Shown here: positions 12,513 to 23,769 of the stretch, piece by piece
Layout of the letters: each line of letters begins with the position of its first letter
Position numbering within the stretch: the first letter of the stretch is position 1
NCBI GenBank assembly: GCA_004802705.1
Contig: SGPL01000235.1
Location: 7,435 to 48,461 of the forward strand
Source: Bondarzewia mesenterica
Taxonomy: Eukaryota > Basidiomycota > Agaricomycetes > Russulales > Bondarzewiaceae
Direction of reading: 5' to 3'
Length of the DNA: 41,027 nt
The notes under the pieces: model-generated
Seen by the model: the letters and a program-made list of their open reading frames with translations, nothing else
What the model was told of the DNA's origin: nothing
Databases searched by the model: none
Made by a program: the position numbers and the translations under genes

Positions 12513-14009
12513 ATGACTCGCTTTGGGGATTTCTCCCCCCTTTGCTCAAATACCCCTTCTTATCCCTGGTGTAACCTCTTTTATCGCCAGGCATGTCCCC
12601 CGCACACCGTCACCTCTAAGCCAGTTCTCACGACATCCAAAACCTCTTAGCTAGAACATCACTCTTCGACCACATTGACTGGCATCTCTGCCAACGCTGA
12701 TTCAGCGCCTGTAGGCATCAACCCAACATGCGGCACGCTCAGAGTTGGCCACGATGGATCACTCGGTAACATAGCCAATATTGTGGCGTGTGGCCTCAGC
12801 ATTGTCTCAATGCTTGGTTTGATCTTCCTCACCGGCCGAAGAAAGGCTGCTGTTGGTGAGTCCCGTTCTTCTCATGCTACTTGAGGGTCCGAAGATATAC
12901 GACGTGGGAGAGAGGCGCTATCGTGCATGCATTGGCGGAGGCAACCGATCAAAGATTCGGAGTATTTTTCATCAGTTCAGATTGACCACCTATGCTTTTT
13001 TTATATAGGTCGAGTTGAGCTCCGTTTTTTCTTTATCGCCTACCTCATCACCCTTCCTCTTCAAATCCTCTCTACTGGCTCATTCTTAGAGCAAGGATCG
13101 ACCGCTTTGACCGTACTCACCGCAATTCATGCTGGAATGGTAGCTGCGACATTCTGGACTCTTCTGGGGAACGCAATCGTCGCGGCGCAGGTTGTAGAGG
13201 ATGGCACTATAAGCTCGATCGTCGTGAGTTATCCTTGCAACATGCGTCTGTGTGACTCGCGACACGATCATACTCATCAAATTCTTCTTTTCCATTTTTT
13301 TTCCCGCATCGCAGCCATTCTCTTTCTTCACAATCGCCTTTTTTGTAGCAACGACATACATTTCGCTTGACGTTGCTCTGACAATAACTCATACGTTCGG
13401 ACCATCGAGTCCCCCACAAGCCCTCCATAGCATACCCCTATTCGTTCTCACAAGCATCTGGCCCGCAGCGTGCGTATGTTTTCCTTCATTGCTTTGCAAT
13501 GGTCCTTATACATCCCGATTCATAGTGCGGCGTTGATCTATTTTGGCCTGATGGGCTACATCGTCATTGGCGTCCTGAACGAAGTCCGACCGATATGGTA
13601 CTACGTCCTCTCCGCGGTCCTCTTTATCCTGAGTCAGCTAGATTACTTCCTCCTCAACAAAGTGATATGTCATGTAAGTATTAATTATTTCGGCGTATTG
13701 CGTTCAGATGGTCCGTAGTTGCATCCACACTCTAACGCATCTACTTCATTGAAGGGCACTTCGGCGAAAATCGACGGGTCATTCGTTGCCACGGTGCTGG
13801 AAACCGCGGCCGTTAGTGTACTGTATCTGGCGTGGAAGAGCATCACAGAGGGTATGTCCGTCATTTGAGCCGTCATCCCTTTTCAAATGTTTTCCTGCGC
13901 TCGAATTCCATGTTGGCCGAAATATCCGCTGATCGCCGTTTCCATCTTCTTTTTAATTTGCCTTTCCGCATCAGAATCCTGGGATGAAAGCATTTATTAC
14001 CCTCGTTGA
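12513..14009 (+). CDS. Chs7-like chitin synthase export chaperone
   Basis: Multi-pass ER membrane protein of the Chs7 family, which escorts class IV/III chitin synthases out of the ER. Exons: 12513-12590, 12651-12855, 13009-13223, 13315-13469, 13526-13673, 13755-13851, 13975-14009; 933 nt, 310 aa. The N-terminus MTRFGDFSPLCSNTPSYPWC matches the family start (small first exon, CNLFYRQ following). It continues with GSLGNIANIVACGLSIVSML, a run of about seven hydrophobic segments, the luminal-type motif TGSFLEQGSTAL, VEDGTISSIVPF, and the C-terminal signature KIDGSFVATVLETAAVSVLY then LAWKSITEESWDE. The first intron seems to use a GC donor (CAG/GCATGT...CTTAG, 12591-12650); without removing it, an in-frame TAG at 12648 would stop translation. 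All other introns are GT-AG. Family call strong; partner chitin synthase unknown. Confidence 0.88.
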
Positions 14010-15422
14010 TCGAGAAACTGTCGGCCTGCCATTGTTACTGATTTCTCCGTCTTTGTCTCCATCCTAACATCCCTCACGCGATATACTCACCTATCCGCAT
14101 CCTCTTCTTCTTGGCTCCGGTCTCTGCGGCGACGAGCCTTATACTTCCCCTTTGCTGCCTGTTGCTACACCCACTGTTCCGGCGTATCATGCGATGCAAT
14201 GTCACTGTTACTCCACTGCATTGACCTATTCAACCCTCACCTGTCTCGCGTCGATATCGATTGATGCATGCTGGACCCTCTTATAACTTCTCTGTCTTTG
14301 TCTCTTCCTGTCCATGTTGTTCTCGAGTTTACTATCCCGCCGTCCATGCCCATTCCATCCCAATTCCTGCCCTTGATGAAAATGGACAAATCGAAGTGAA
14401 GCGAATGTGTGGTGACACGGGGAACTGGTTGCGATGTGCCGACGGACCACTATCTGGCTTCTCACGCTGTACAGCCCGGCCTCGTGCCCGTATCTTGTCG
14501 GCTTAAAAAGGAATTTGTTCAGGCCTTCATTCATTTGACTCCACATCCCAGATGGCACCCTCTCACGACGCATATACCACGTATCACGAGCAGTCCACAT
14601 TGCGGATTCTTCTTGAACATTCCCTATCTTTCACTGTACCTAACACCGGGCTGAACCATGTGTATAATGGTATGTGTCTGCCCATCCTTGTCACTGGTCG
14701 CAATCGTGGAGACCGTACGTGCCGCATGATGCGCATCGTGACCTTGGTGTGTATATTTACTAACCTTGCTTACCCAATTCACTACTCTTGTTTATACTCC
14801 AACAAGTAAAGTACGTATCTCGCGACGTGACTTCTATTCACTCGAGTATACCTTGGAGCTCGTGCGCACTTTCCGCATATACGTAAGTATATATATGCAT
14901 ATTCCCCCAAGTATCTCATCGCGAAGTTCGACCCCCGTTGGTCAAATGAAGTGCGCAAATTGCAAGCGGAAATTTGAATTATTAGACGGCTGCACTATAA
15001 CGAGGGTCCTATGCCAAGGGCTTAGACTGTTCTACAAAATTGTTTCGAGTGTAGGTGGGTAAAAGGATGAGTTATACAGTTAGGGTGGTCGTTGTATATG
15101 GTGGACGAAGGAGGAGAGGGATTTAAGGTAGGGATATTGAAGAGCGAACGGAGCGTGCGAAATACGCAGGTAGTAGTAGCAGAATGAAGACAACTGAAAA
15201 CGAGGGGAGATCGAAAGCGAAGGATTAAGGAGAGTTGAATGACGCCAAAGCCCAAATGGAACCCAAAATTGGGTGGCTCAGCCACGATAATACAGGAAAC
15301 CGACTCAAAAAGCTGGCAAAGTAGTACATACCGAAGTCAATCTTGACAGAGGAAGCTTAAGTCCTCCTAACGAGAGCGAACTTATTAGAGTTGTCAGCCT
15401 GATCATACTCAGGTGTAACCGC
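14010..15422. other. Intergenic, no firm gene
   Basis: Several splice-like signals and short frames exist around 14260-14900 on the plus strand, such as a frame starting at the ATG at 14552 that meets a GTATGT donor near 14670. I could not connect them into a product with recognisable family motifs, so no gene is called. The end of the block holds the 3' side of the minus-strand gene ending at 15423. Confidence 0.35.
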
Positions 15423-16953
15423 TCAACACCCGTCCTCCCGGATTTCACGCAGCGTCACCGTCTGGGTCACATCAATGCATACCCAGCGATCATCGTTTGA
15501 TGACTCGCGCCTGAAGCTGCCCAACCGGTCCAAGACCGCCCTTTTAAACGTATGACCGTGCTTGTGCAATTGTTTCTCGGGCTTTCCACGAAAGTTCGGC
15601 TTGTCCATGCAGTTAATCGAGCTCGTCCCGTACTCTGCCGTGGGAGGACTGCTGGCATGGTTGTATCGCAGGCGTGCGAGGACTTCAGAGGGCTTTGCGG
15701 GAAGCGCGGATATCGAACGAGGCTTTTGAAGGCGACGACGACGGGTTGGGGGAGGTGAAGGAGAATTAGTCGTGGGGGTGGTGGTGGTTGGGGAGTCTGC
15801 TCGTGTGGATGGTGTGAATGGCCGGTTGCCCAGACCAAGGAGGTTCACAGAGCGGACATCGGGTGCTTCGAGATTGAACCAAGACGAGCCAGTCGCGGTG
15901 GATAAGCGGCATGGCGTATCAGGAAACGGTACGTCGATGTAATTTGATGTTGAGGTCGTGGTGACGGAGAAGGCGGAGCGCTGGAGGGTTGCATCAATAT
16001 GGGGATACGCTAAAAGAAGAAGAAAAGAGAGTACCTCATTAGGATCATAGTACTCTGTGTCTTCCTCAAAATAGGACGGCATCGACTCAACACGATATTT
16101 ACTCGCGAAATAGTCGTCATCGCCGATGTACCCGCTGTCCACAAACGGTGAGTCGTCCGCGAACCGATTGGAGGGCAGGAAATGGCGTGCGTCACAAACA
16201 GGATTCAGAACAAGTGTATCTCCAAGCCGCTCTAACCATGACCATGCAAACAAACTCTCCTCTTTCCGCGCACTGTTCTTAGTCATTTGCGGCTTTGCGT
16301 CAGCCCTGACACAATCCCCAAAGGGATCCTGGCATTCGTCCTCATACAGCCCATCGATTGCTGACGATGCTCGAACTTTTCCGTCAAGCGCAGTATTTGG
16401 CGTCTTGCACCTTATCGCGCCGGGCGTTCCGGATCGAAAATACGCGTCCAGCAGGCTCTTCATGTCTGCCATGGCCGTGTCGGACGTAAGCTGTGCTGTG
16501 CTAAGGGCGGGAGTGCATGAACCCAGTCGATCAATTGTAAGGACTTGAGATTGTCCATCAGATGGGAAGTTGGACGAGGATGAGCAGGCGGCGTCGTTGG
16601 GAAGAAGGGAGGGGCCAGTGAAAGAGATCAAGCCTTCGTGGGGATCGTACATCGCTGCGAAGGTGAGCGCGGTCTTGGGCGGGACGAGTTCGGACCAGCG
16701 ATGGGCGGAGGGTGGAGGCGACGCGGCTGCTGAACTGAATTCTGACTGCGTGGAATACGAGAGCGAGGGAATTTGTACATGAATGAATGGCGGGCCCCTC
16801 TATCGATCATGAGATCATGATTGAGATATTCGAGCTTCAGGTGTAGAGGCTGCGATGAGGAGATAGACTAACCGTCGCGCTCGCTTTCACGGTGTCAATG
16901 GAAGAGACTGAAAGGGTCCGAGAAGAGGTCGCGCTGCTTGAGTTGGGCTGCAT
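15423..16953 (-). CDS. Unrecognised Ser/Pro-rich protein
   Basis: I join exon 16953-16873 (start MQPNSSSATSSRTLSVSS) to exon 16745-15423 across a 127-nt GT-AG intron; phases agree (27 codons plus 441 including stop), giving 467 aa. The second exon is open upstream of its first ATG (16652) and reads like coding sequence (SEFSSAAASPPPSAHRW), which is why I extend the gene. A GT...AG segment of 51 nt (about 16035-15985) inside exon 2 is in frame and stop-free, encoding a hydrophobic insert (EVLSFLLLLAYPH); it may be spliced, giving 450 aa. Other visible parts are an acidic middle (DSGYIGDDDYFASKY), a Thr/Pro-rich tract and a C-terminal segment DRWVCIDVTQTVTLREI. I do not recognise the family. 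The start exon is less certain than the main exon. Confidence 0.6.
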
Positions 16954-18030
16954 AAAGCGCGGACGTGCAATGCAAGCAGGGGATGAGATCGGCAAGACAG
17001 GACAGGAAGGTGCGGAGAGTATCGTGCTAAGAGTCGGGGGAGGGGTCAAGACTCGGGTTCTCAAGACACTGTTAAGCGCAGCTTATGTATCAAGAGGTCG
17101 CCCGGTGCGAAGAAGCAAAGTACAATTCGTATAAGAGAACACACTAAGCTACAGCTTGAAGACAGAGAGAGACTGGAAGAGTGAGAGAGCGCGCGAAGGT
17201 TGTGGACAAGCCAGAACCCAGCGAGAAGCAATATAGCCTCGACCAGAGAAGCGCAGGTACAAAACGATAAGAATAATTGACAAGGAGGCAGATGTGATTT
17301 CCTGCGGTCAGCAACATTATTAAACTTTAGGAAGTTTCATGGGAAGAGTCGACCCCGTTTCCGGATGGTATCGCGGGTGGGAGTTTTCTGGGATGGATTT
17401 GGCAGAAAATGGGTGGTTACGAGTACGTACCGCGAGAGGGACAGAGCACATCAAGAGCCATCGTCATTGGATGGTACCGATTCCGAGGTTTTAAGATGGA
17501 TACTTCCTAACTCCTGGGAGGTTGTTGGGGAGAGGAGCTGTTACGAGTTTATAAAACGTGCGGAACAGCATGGAATGGAATGGCTTCGTACACTAGTGTG
17601 AGTCAAGAGCCTTTGGGATGAAACTAACGGAGTGGTTCTGGCCCGTGATGCATGACGTGCGATGCGTGGCTGAGGAGGAAGGGGAAACCCTCACTTGGCC
17701 CTTACGGAAGACTGCAGGTTGCAGGCAGGCAAGTGGCCATGATAAGTGAAGCCAACCCGTTGTCAAAGAGACACGCAATTTTGCGTGCAGAGGATGGGAG
17801 TTGTCACTGTCACCGTCGTTGTTGTCGCCGCCGCCTGCGTCGGAGGCAATGCCAGAGTCTCATACTCAACTCATACTAACACAGTTGGCGTTTGAATTTG
17901 AAGTACCTCAGAGTACTGAACCCTAACCTGAAGCGGTGCAGATTTGACTACGGCGCCAACACCGTGTTACATTGGCGCATACGTCCACAGCGTCTCTAGG
18001 ACCTTCCCCATCGTATCCGTCAGCGGTCCC
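16954..18030. other. Intergenic between divergent genes
   Basis: This region lies between the minus-strand Ser/Pro-rich gene and the plus-strand GPP34 gene and must hold both promoters. Only short overlapping frames without recognisable domains are seen. Confidence 0.45.
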
Positions 18031-18039
18031 ATGCGATGA
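18031..18039 (+). promoter_or_regulatory. Minimal upstream ORF overlapping the GPP34 start
   Basis: The bases ATGCGATGAG contain a two-codon open frame (Met-Arg-stop). Its TGA overlaps the chosen GPP34 start codon at 18036 as ATGA. Ribosomes that start at 18031 would terminate on top of the main start, so it could reduce or couple translation. This is seen in sequence; the effect is inference, and the transcript start is unknown. Confidence 0.5.
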
Positions 18040-19413
18040 GCTCGACTGGCCTCTCCCGACGCAGAGTCAACTCTTCATTACCATCTTCCTCTAATGACCT
18101 TTCTTCCGACTCTAATGGGCACCATTCAAACCCGCCTATAGTCTCTTCCCATGCTGGCTCTGCCTTTGCTGGTGGCAGTAAAGTCGCGTACGACCCACGA
18201 GATCTCGAGAGAGATGATCAGGATTCAAGAACTGGTGGTAAGATGCCCCAGCTGACGATCATGGAGGAAGTGCTACTACTCGGTCTGAAGGATAGACAGG
18301 TGAGTGTTCCTCTGTTATCCTTTCTCCTCTATATTTGTGCGGTCCTATATACATCCACGTCCCCTTCAAGAACATTTCCTGACATCTTTACCGAAATATC
18401 TAATCGTCTTCGCATTATGAAGCGTCATGCCCATGCCATACTAACCATCTTAAAAGGGCTACCTCTCCTTCTGGAATGACAACATCTCCTACGCGCTCCG
18501 CGGCTGCATACTCATTGAACTCGCACTCCGTCGACGGATTGCGATGCACAATGACCCGAGCCGCCGACGCGTTCCCTTGGCGGAACGCCTTGTTGAGGTC
18601 ATCGACGACCGCCAAACTGGCGAAACCATCCTTGATGAAACACTTAAGATGATGAAAGCGCAAGAAGTGGAACGAATGTCCGTCAACAGCTGGATTGACC
18701 TTCTCTCAGGTGCGTCTCCCTTTCTACTTTGCAATACCCTCAATTCGCCTCAATGCGACACCACCTCACCCTTTCACTGATACACTGCACTTGTCATGGA
18801 TCCGCTGTGCAGGAGAAACATGGAACGTCCTCAAAATTGGATATCAGTTGAAGCAAGTCCGCGAACGTCTCGCAAAGGGCCTTGTCGACAAAGGCATCCT
18901 GCGTACCGAGAAGCGCAACTTCTCCTCTTTGATATGGCGACTCACCCTGTTGCCGACGTCCGCACTAAAGATGCCATCATCCAACGCATAGTTGCCCTCC
19001 TCACAGCTAGTACAAGTACCGTTCCCCCTGTGGCCTTCCTCGAGGGTGTACAGATGCATGCTCTTCGCTCAGTATGCCTGGTATGCGCCGCATATGCTGC
19101 CAGCGTGCTTGACAATGCGTTCGGGAGGTTGGGTTACGAGGACAGGGAGGCGGCTTTTTCCAGGTGCGACGATATACTTGCAGAGTTTTCCGTGTGGCCA
19201 TTTGGGAGTGGCGGAAATGGGGCGAGCACACCTGGGTCGAGACGGAGAGAGGGATCGCAGATTGGTATGGGAGGCGGTGTGGGAAGGAGAGAGGCGGTGT
19301 TGGGCTTGATGCAAGAGGTCAGGAAAGAGTTGATTGCAGGGGACGAGGATCTGGGATGCGAACTTGTGGCAGGCGTGCTGGAGGTATTGAGCAAGTTAGA
19401 TTCATTACTGTGA
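18036..19413 (+). CDS. GPP34/Vps74 Golgi PI4P-binding protein, with a one-base frame break
   Basis: Peripheral Golgi protein that binds PI4P and coatomer and keeps glycosyltransferases in the Golgi (yeast Vps74, human GOLPH3). Exons: 18036-18299, 18457-18709, 18813-19413. An N-terminal SRRRVN Arg cluster matches the coatomer-binding region. The GPP34 fold starts at [21 protein letters not shown], containing the Trp of the PI4P pocket (FWND), and continues with [76 protein letters not shown] and SKLDSLL at the end. Between KRNF and LLFDMA (about 18920-18924) the frame slips by one missing base; in the raw frame translation stops at 18991. With one base restored the length would be 372 aa, normal for fungi. 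Everything after the slip is conserved, so a base-calling error is more likely than a dead gene. Confidence 0.9.
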
Positions 19414-21806
19414 GGATGAGAGTCCCAGACATCCCCCCCTTGGTTGTTTTTCTGTGTTGCTGTTTGTTTCTTTTCTTTTCTCCCCCCCGCTCTCGTTGAC
19501 TGCCGTTTCTTAATTATTGCAGCTACGCGGAAGCCTTCTCAATGCCTGGTGCGAGTCATCGATACATCCATGTTTATTTTCGGTTGTCACGCCCTCTCGA
19601 TTACCTTGCGAGTACCCCCAGTCAATCACACACACAAGCATTGTATTCCCATATCCATTTTTCGAATCTTGATTCATCGTCGCATGGCGCATGCCGCAAT
19701 GCGCACAACATAATGGGATCTCGTATATCATGGGAGTCAATGTTTGGTGCAAATGCGTCACCGTTTGTTACCTCGCTGGCTTCTGGTCTGTTGCGGCCGT
19801 TGCCGGGCCATCATTTTGAGGTCACATTTCGTCTGGGTGCCAGTTCAGATCGCAACACCTAGCTTCACGACCTCCACGCTTCTCAACGATATGCTCGATA
19901 CCAATCGCGGCTCAACCGGACTTTGTTGATGTCGCATTCACGACAATCTCACAAAATGCGACGGTCCCGGCAACAAGAATGAACGGCTTGCCCAACAATA
20001 TGGCCCCATGGATGTGATGGACAATCGCGTATGATACTTTTGCTTTTCCATCTCTATCTGATGGTAAACCTTCAGTCTATAGGTCGCCGAGCTGGGGGGG
20101 GGGCTCCGAGATGATTTGGCATAGAAGTACGTCTTATTTCAGCTTTCACGTACATCTATGCTCTGCGCCCACTCGCCAAGGACGGGTTCGCTTCCCTCGC
20201 CCTTCTTCCTTCAACCCCAGCATGAGATCGGATGGCGAATGAGGTCATGGATATACGGACATCTTCAGCGAAGTCGTGCCCAAGCATCTAAAAATGAACA
20301 AGGCTCCGGTCGGATTCGTTTCGCGACCGTGATGGAGGTGCATTTTGCGCCAAATTTGCACGATCTCGTCGGGCGTGCGGTTATCCAACGTGACGGAGTA
20401 ATGGTGGTTGGCGTCGGCTGACGTTGGGGGGTATACAAGTGGCGCAAGTACTTGAATATATTGTCACTCTTATTGCAGGACATAAAAGCGACCGTGAAGT
20501 TGATTGGTCCCGCTAACGCGTTAGTCGCGTGAACCGACTCCATTGCATCTATTTGCATTGAACCTCTTCGTTACTACCCTGTCGGAGAATCATGATCTCA
20601 CGCCCGGTTCGTTCTTGTTCTTGCTTCCCTTCCTCAGGAATCATTAATCAAGAGATGAAGTGGATGCTTCGAGAGATGCAAAGTAGAATGGCCGACTGGG
20701 ACGAAGTACTATGGCCATCTTTGCTCGATCGCCCCGGGTCACCCTCCACGTTCCGAACCACACTCGTCCTAGCCTCTTTGGATCCTTCTCCATACTCTCC
20801 CATCCGTCCTCAATCAACCACCTAAGTCAGCTCTCGGCAGCCTGTGAAATCTGTCTAGGCCGGTTAGAATTGAATGAGGATGTTTTCTGACCTTTGCTCA
20901 GGAGCGGGACTAAAAGGATTGAAACCTGAGAATGCTATCGCCCTCTTTGTCCAAAGGACCAAGCTTCGGCTGCCAAAATCGTACGAGGATCTGGATGCCA
21001 TCACCTCGCCAAACGTGCACTACGACCTCAGTCATTTTGGGAAGAGGTCAGTCAGGACGGCAGACGGGGTTGTCATAAGGGTGGATTGGAGCTCGCGGAA
21101 GAGGAGTGAGGAGGAGTGTTATGTACTTCTTCCTCGGACGACAGACGGATCGGTCGTGTTTCGGATAGTCGCTGTCAAATTCGACGTGATGGCGTGGAAA
21201 TTGAAATACCTTGAACATGTGCGAAGAGTTGATTGCAGAAAAAAATGTGCATCATGATATGATACAGGCCCGGGCGATTATATCGCGCTAGAGGGAAGGT
21301 TCTTCGCAACGACTGACAGTGTGTCCAAGCTCTTGCTTTATGCTAGTCGTGCATCAGTACACAATCTTTAATGGTGCTCACCGTCAGGACGTGTGCTTAC
21401 TGGCAGCACCAGAGTCAGAGGTAAGATGAAGTGAGATGGTGACGGTGCAGTGATGGCGGCATGGACAAATTGGGAAACTCGTCCACGTTGGACTCGTCTA
21501 TTTGCATCATATATTGATGGCGATAGGTCTTGGGACCTTAGCAATAAAACGAAAGGCCAGGCATATATGATGCATAAAAGAGAAGATGCGGTGCATAAGT
21601 TCGAGGCCGGTTCTTCTTCCCTTTCCTTTTGCCGTTTTTTAAAATATCTTGTCTTAGTATTCACGTTGACTTCACGGTGACTGGGTCGCCGCACTCTCGC
21701 TCTTTTCTTCTCATTTATGTTCACGCTTGTCTCGACATATCTTAGCACGCCCTAATTCATTCTCTAATAGCTGAACACAACAATCCGTTATTGACGAACT
21801 CACGCC
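19414..21806. other. Long region without a firm gene
   Basis: Fragments look protein-like but could not be joined: a plus-strand stretch near 19918-20016 (about 30 residues beginning DFVDVAFTTISQNATV), one near 20332-20421 (MEVHFAPNLHDLVGRAVIQR, ending GVMVVGVG), and an open frame at 20874-21257 listed separately. Stops and frame changes separate them. They may be remains of decayed genes or exons of an unrecognised gene. A run of ten G lies at 20094-20103. Confidence 0.35.
20874..21257 (+). CDS. Unrecognised open frame, 127 aa
   Basis: The frame is open from an ATG at 20874 to a stop at 21257. The middle is protein-like (KPENAIALFVQRTKL, RLPKSYEDLDAI, YVLLPRTTDGSVVFRIVAVK) with mixed charge and a plausible beta-rich stretch, but I recognise no domain. 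It could be an exon of a larger gene or a remnant of a mobile element. No signal peptide or membrane segment is visible. Confidence 0.25.
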   Translation: MRMFSDLCSGAGLKGLKPENAIALFVQRTKLRLPKSYEDLDAITSPNVHYDLSHFGKRSVRTADGVVIRVDWSSRKRSEEECYVLLPRTTDGSVVFRIVAVKFDVMAWKLKYLEHVRRVDCRKKCAS

Positions 21807-23220
21807 ATGGCTTCCTCCAACACAAGCGACTCTTCATCCCTCCTCACCCCATCCCAACGACTGCGCCTCATTAAATCGACACGAAAACTGGGGAAAATTC
21901 TAGGAACTACTCCCCTTCTCCAACTCACCCCTCTTTTACCATCACCACCCATGCAGGGACGCGACAAGAGTAGGGGTATAAGTGAGAACGTGGCGCTTCG
22001 AAATACTCCTGCGGCGACCACGAATCACGCCCTTCCTTCTCTTTCTCACAGATGCATGACGAATCCAGGCGAGATGCCAGCAATGTATCGCACTGCATCG
22101 GAGTCAGACGCCGGAAGGCGGCAACCTAGCTGGATGCCTGAGGTGAGCCCGTGGTGCTCTTTAAGCTGCACAAACAGCTGCTCAGACGGCTGGCGACCGA
22201 CACGTTGTTCCATCGCCAGCCCGTGCTGAGTGAATCTCACATCGTTCCGCAGTCACCTTTATCACCGACCCACAAATCTGAGCGCAATTCCGCACTTTCT
22301 ATCATGTCCACGTCCACGCTCACGTCCCCACTCAGCACCCGCTTCCCTACCGTGTGCCAATCCCTCTCGCAGGCATCCACCAAATCAGCAGAGAGAGAAG
22401 AGAAGAGAAAGACAAAAGAAGCAAAGACGAAAAGGTGGAAAATGGAGAAGCTTACTAGATATCTCGGTGAGAACGTCCCCCCCGAACTCGTTTTCCAAAA
22501 AGAGACGCAGCAGATTCGCCTGGACAAGCGACTCTTACATCGCAGTCGTTCCCTCGGAAGCGCACAAAGACCCCTGGATGCGCACGAAGAGTTAACGCGA
22601 GAAGAGGAGCAGTGGCTCGAAAGGCCTCTTCCACCCGAGCGTCCATCAGCGGATATGGCCCATGCATATCTCCCTCCAAAGCATGTTATCCTCCCAACAC
22701 AACGTCCTGAAGAGTCAAATGAAGCGTTGATACACGCACCAGACTTTCCCCCGCCTTCTCCATCTCTTTCCGGTTCGCGATCCGACACGCCTAACCCTGG
22801 ACACATTGGCGAAGTTCCCGTCACGGCTGGGCCCTCCTCTATAGCACCATCAGGATCAAGACCAATACCGCGGCAGACACACCTCCGTCAACGCGGCACA
22901 GCACCCCTTCCGCGGTTCGCATCACTCTTTACTCGCGCGCGCGCTTGGACGCAGATTACAAAGCTTGGATGGCAGAAGAGGACGAGGTGTGGACGTTGAT
23001 GCGTCAGGAAACCAACAGCAATGACAAAAATGGGGGGAAAGACCCAATGCCACCACGCTCGGAGTCAAGGTCGGCAAATTTATTGGGAAGAGGGGAAGAA
23101 AGGGAGAGGCTGGATGTCCCTGAGTTGGCGCATAGGAGGGAGAAAAGGCAGGGATGGAGCGGGGAATGGAATGCTGCCAGCGTTCAGGATGTCATCGTCA
23201 AGCTGCGAGAGTTGAAGTGA
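21807..23220 (+). CDS. Uncharacterised protein with N-terminal RLRLIKSTRKLGKILGTTP motif
   Basis: Exon 1 is 21807-22142, from the first ATG, and holds the basic motif RLRLIKSTRKLGKILGTTP at about residues 13-31. It splices in phase by a 110-nt GT-AG intron (22143-22252) into exon 2, which carries a charged Lys/Glu helix (about 22380-22470, REEKRKTKEAKTKRWKMEKL) and a Ser/Pro-rich tract. The last part, VRITLYSRARLDADYKAWM then AEEDEVWTLM up to a stop at 23220, lies in a different frame. A 47-nt intron at 22814-22860 would make the total 1257 nt, 418 aa, but its donor (GTTCCC) is poor, so a missing base near 22820-22860 is the alternative. Function unknown; it resembles conserved hypothetical proteins of mushrooms. 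It converges with ZF-A. Confidence 0.65.
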
Positions 23221-23769
23221 TAGGCAAGACGCAGGGCCTTTATGCACAAGACTGAAGGAACCATAGTCTATGCCAAGCGAGAATGGACGCTATGTTGGAA
23301 TTATGGCGATGGACATCGTGTACTGTGGTATCGCCTTTCTCCTGTGTCCTTTCCTTGCATTCTGAATGCCTCGATATTCCAGTCCTTACAGGCATTTTTC
23401 GAAAATTCTATTCGATTGCGAGTAGACAAGATACGCTCGATACCCTGCACCTTACTTTAGATATTTGTGTATTCACTCAGGCGTAAGATACCCAAGAAAA
23501 TACTCACTAATATCAGATCACATTGATGTAGAAACAAGCGACCAAAGGAGTCTCGAGAAGGAGAAGTTCGCTGGAGCATGTATGAATGATGAGAGCAGAT
23601 GAAATTGAAAAGGTCAAGCATCAGTTCGCGTAAATGTACTTACAGACAATCAAACAAAAAATATGAAAAAGAGCAAATAAGGAATCGGTCCGTTACCGCC
23701 CGACTGAGGACTCCCTCATCGATGGTTCCCTCACAGCCTTCCCCACTATGCACAGGCCCTTCCTGTCAT
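23221..23769. other. Intergenic, 3' ends of two convergent genes
   Basis: The region lies between the stop codons of the plus-strand uncharacterised gene and the minus-strand ZF-A gene. No supported gene or RNA is seen. Confidence 0.5.

Noticed and set aside
12675..12675. TTG as start of the Chs7-like protein
   Set aside because: Non-ATG starts are rare in fungi, and an upstream ATG at 12513 with a family-like N-terminus joins in phase by a GC-AG intron.
20094..20103. Run of ten G as a possible quadruplex
   Set aside because: A single run with no further G-runs close by does not make a convincing quadruplex site.
22237..22824. 195-aa minus-strand open frame
   Set aside because: It is antisense to the well-supported plus-strand gene at 21807-23220 and has no recognisable motif.
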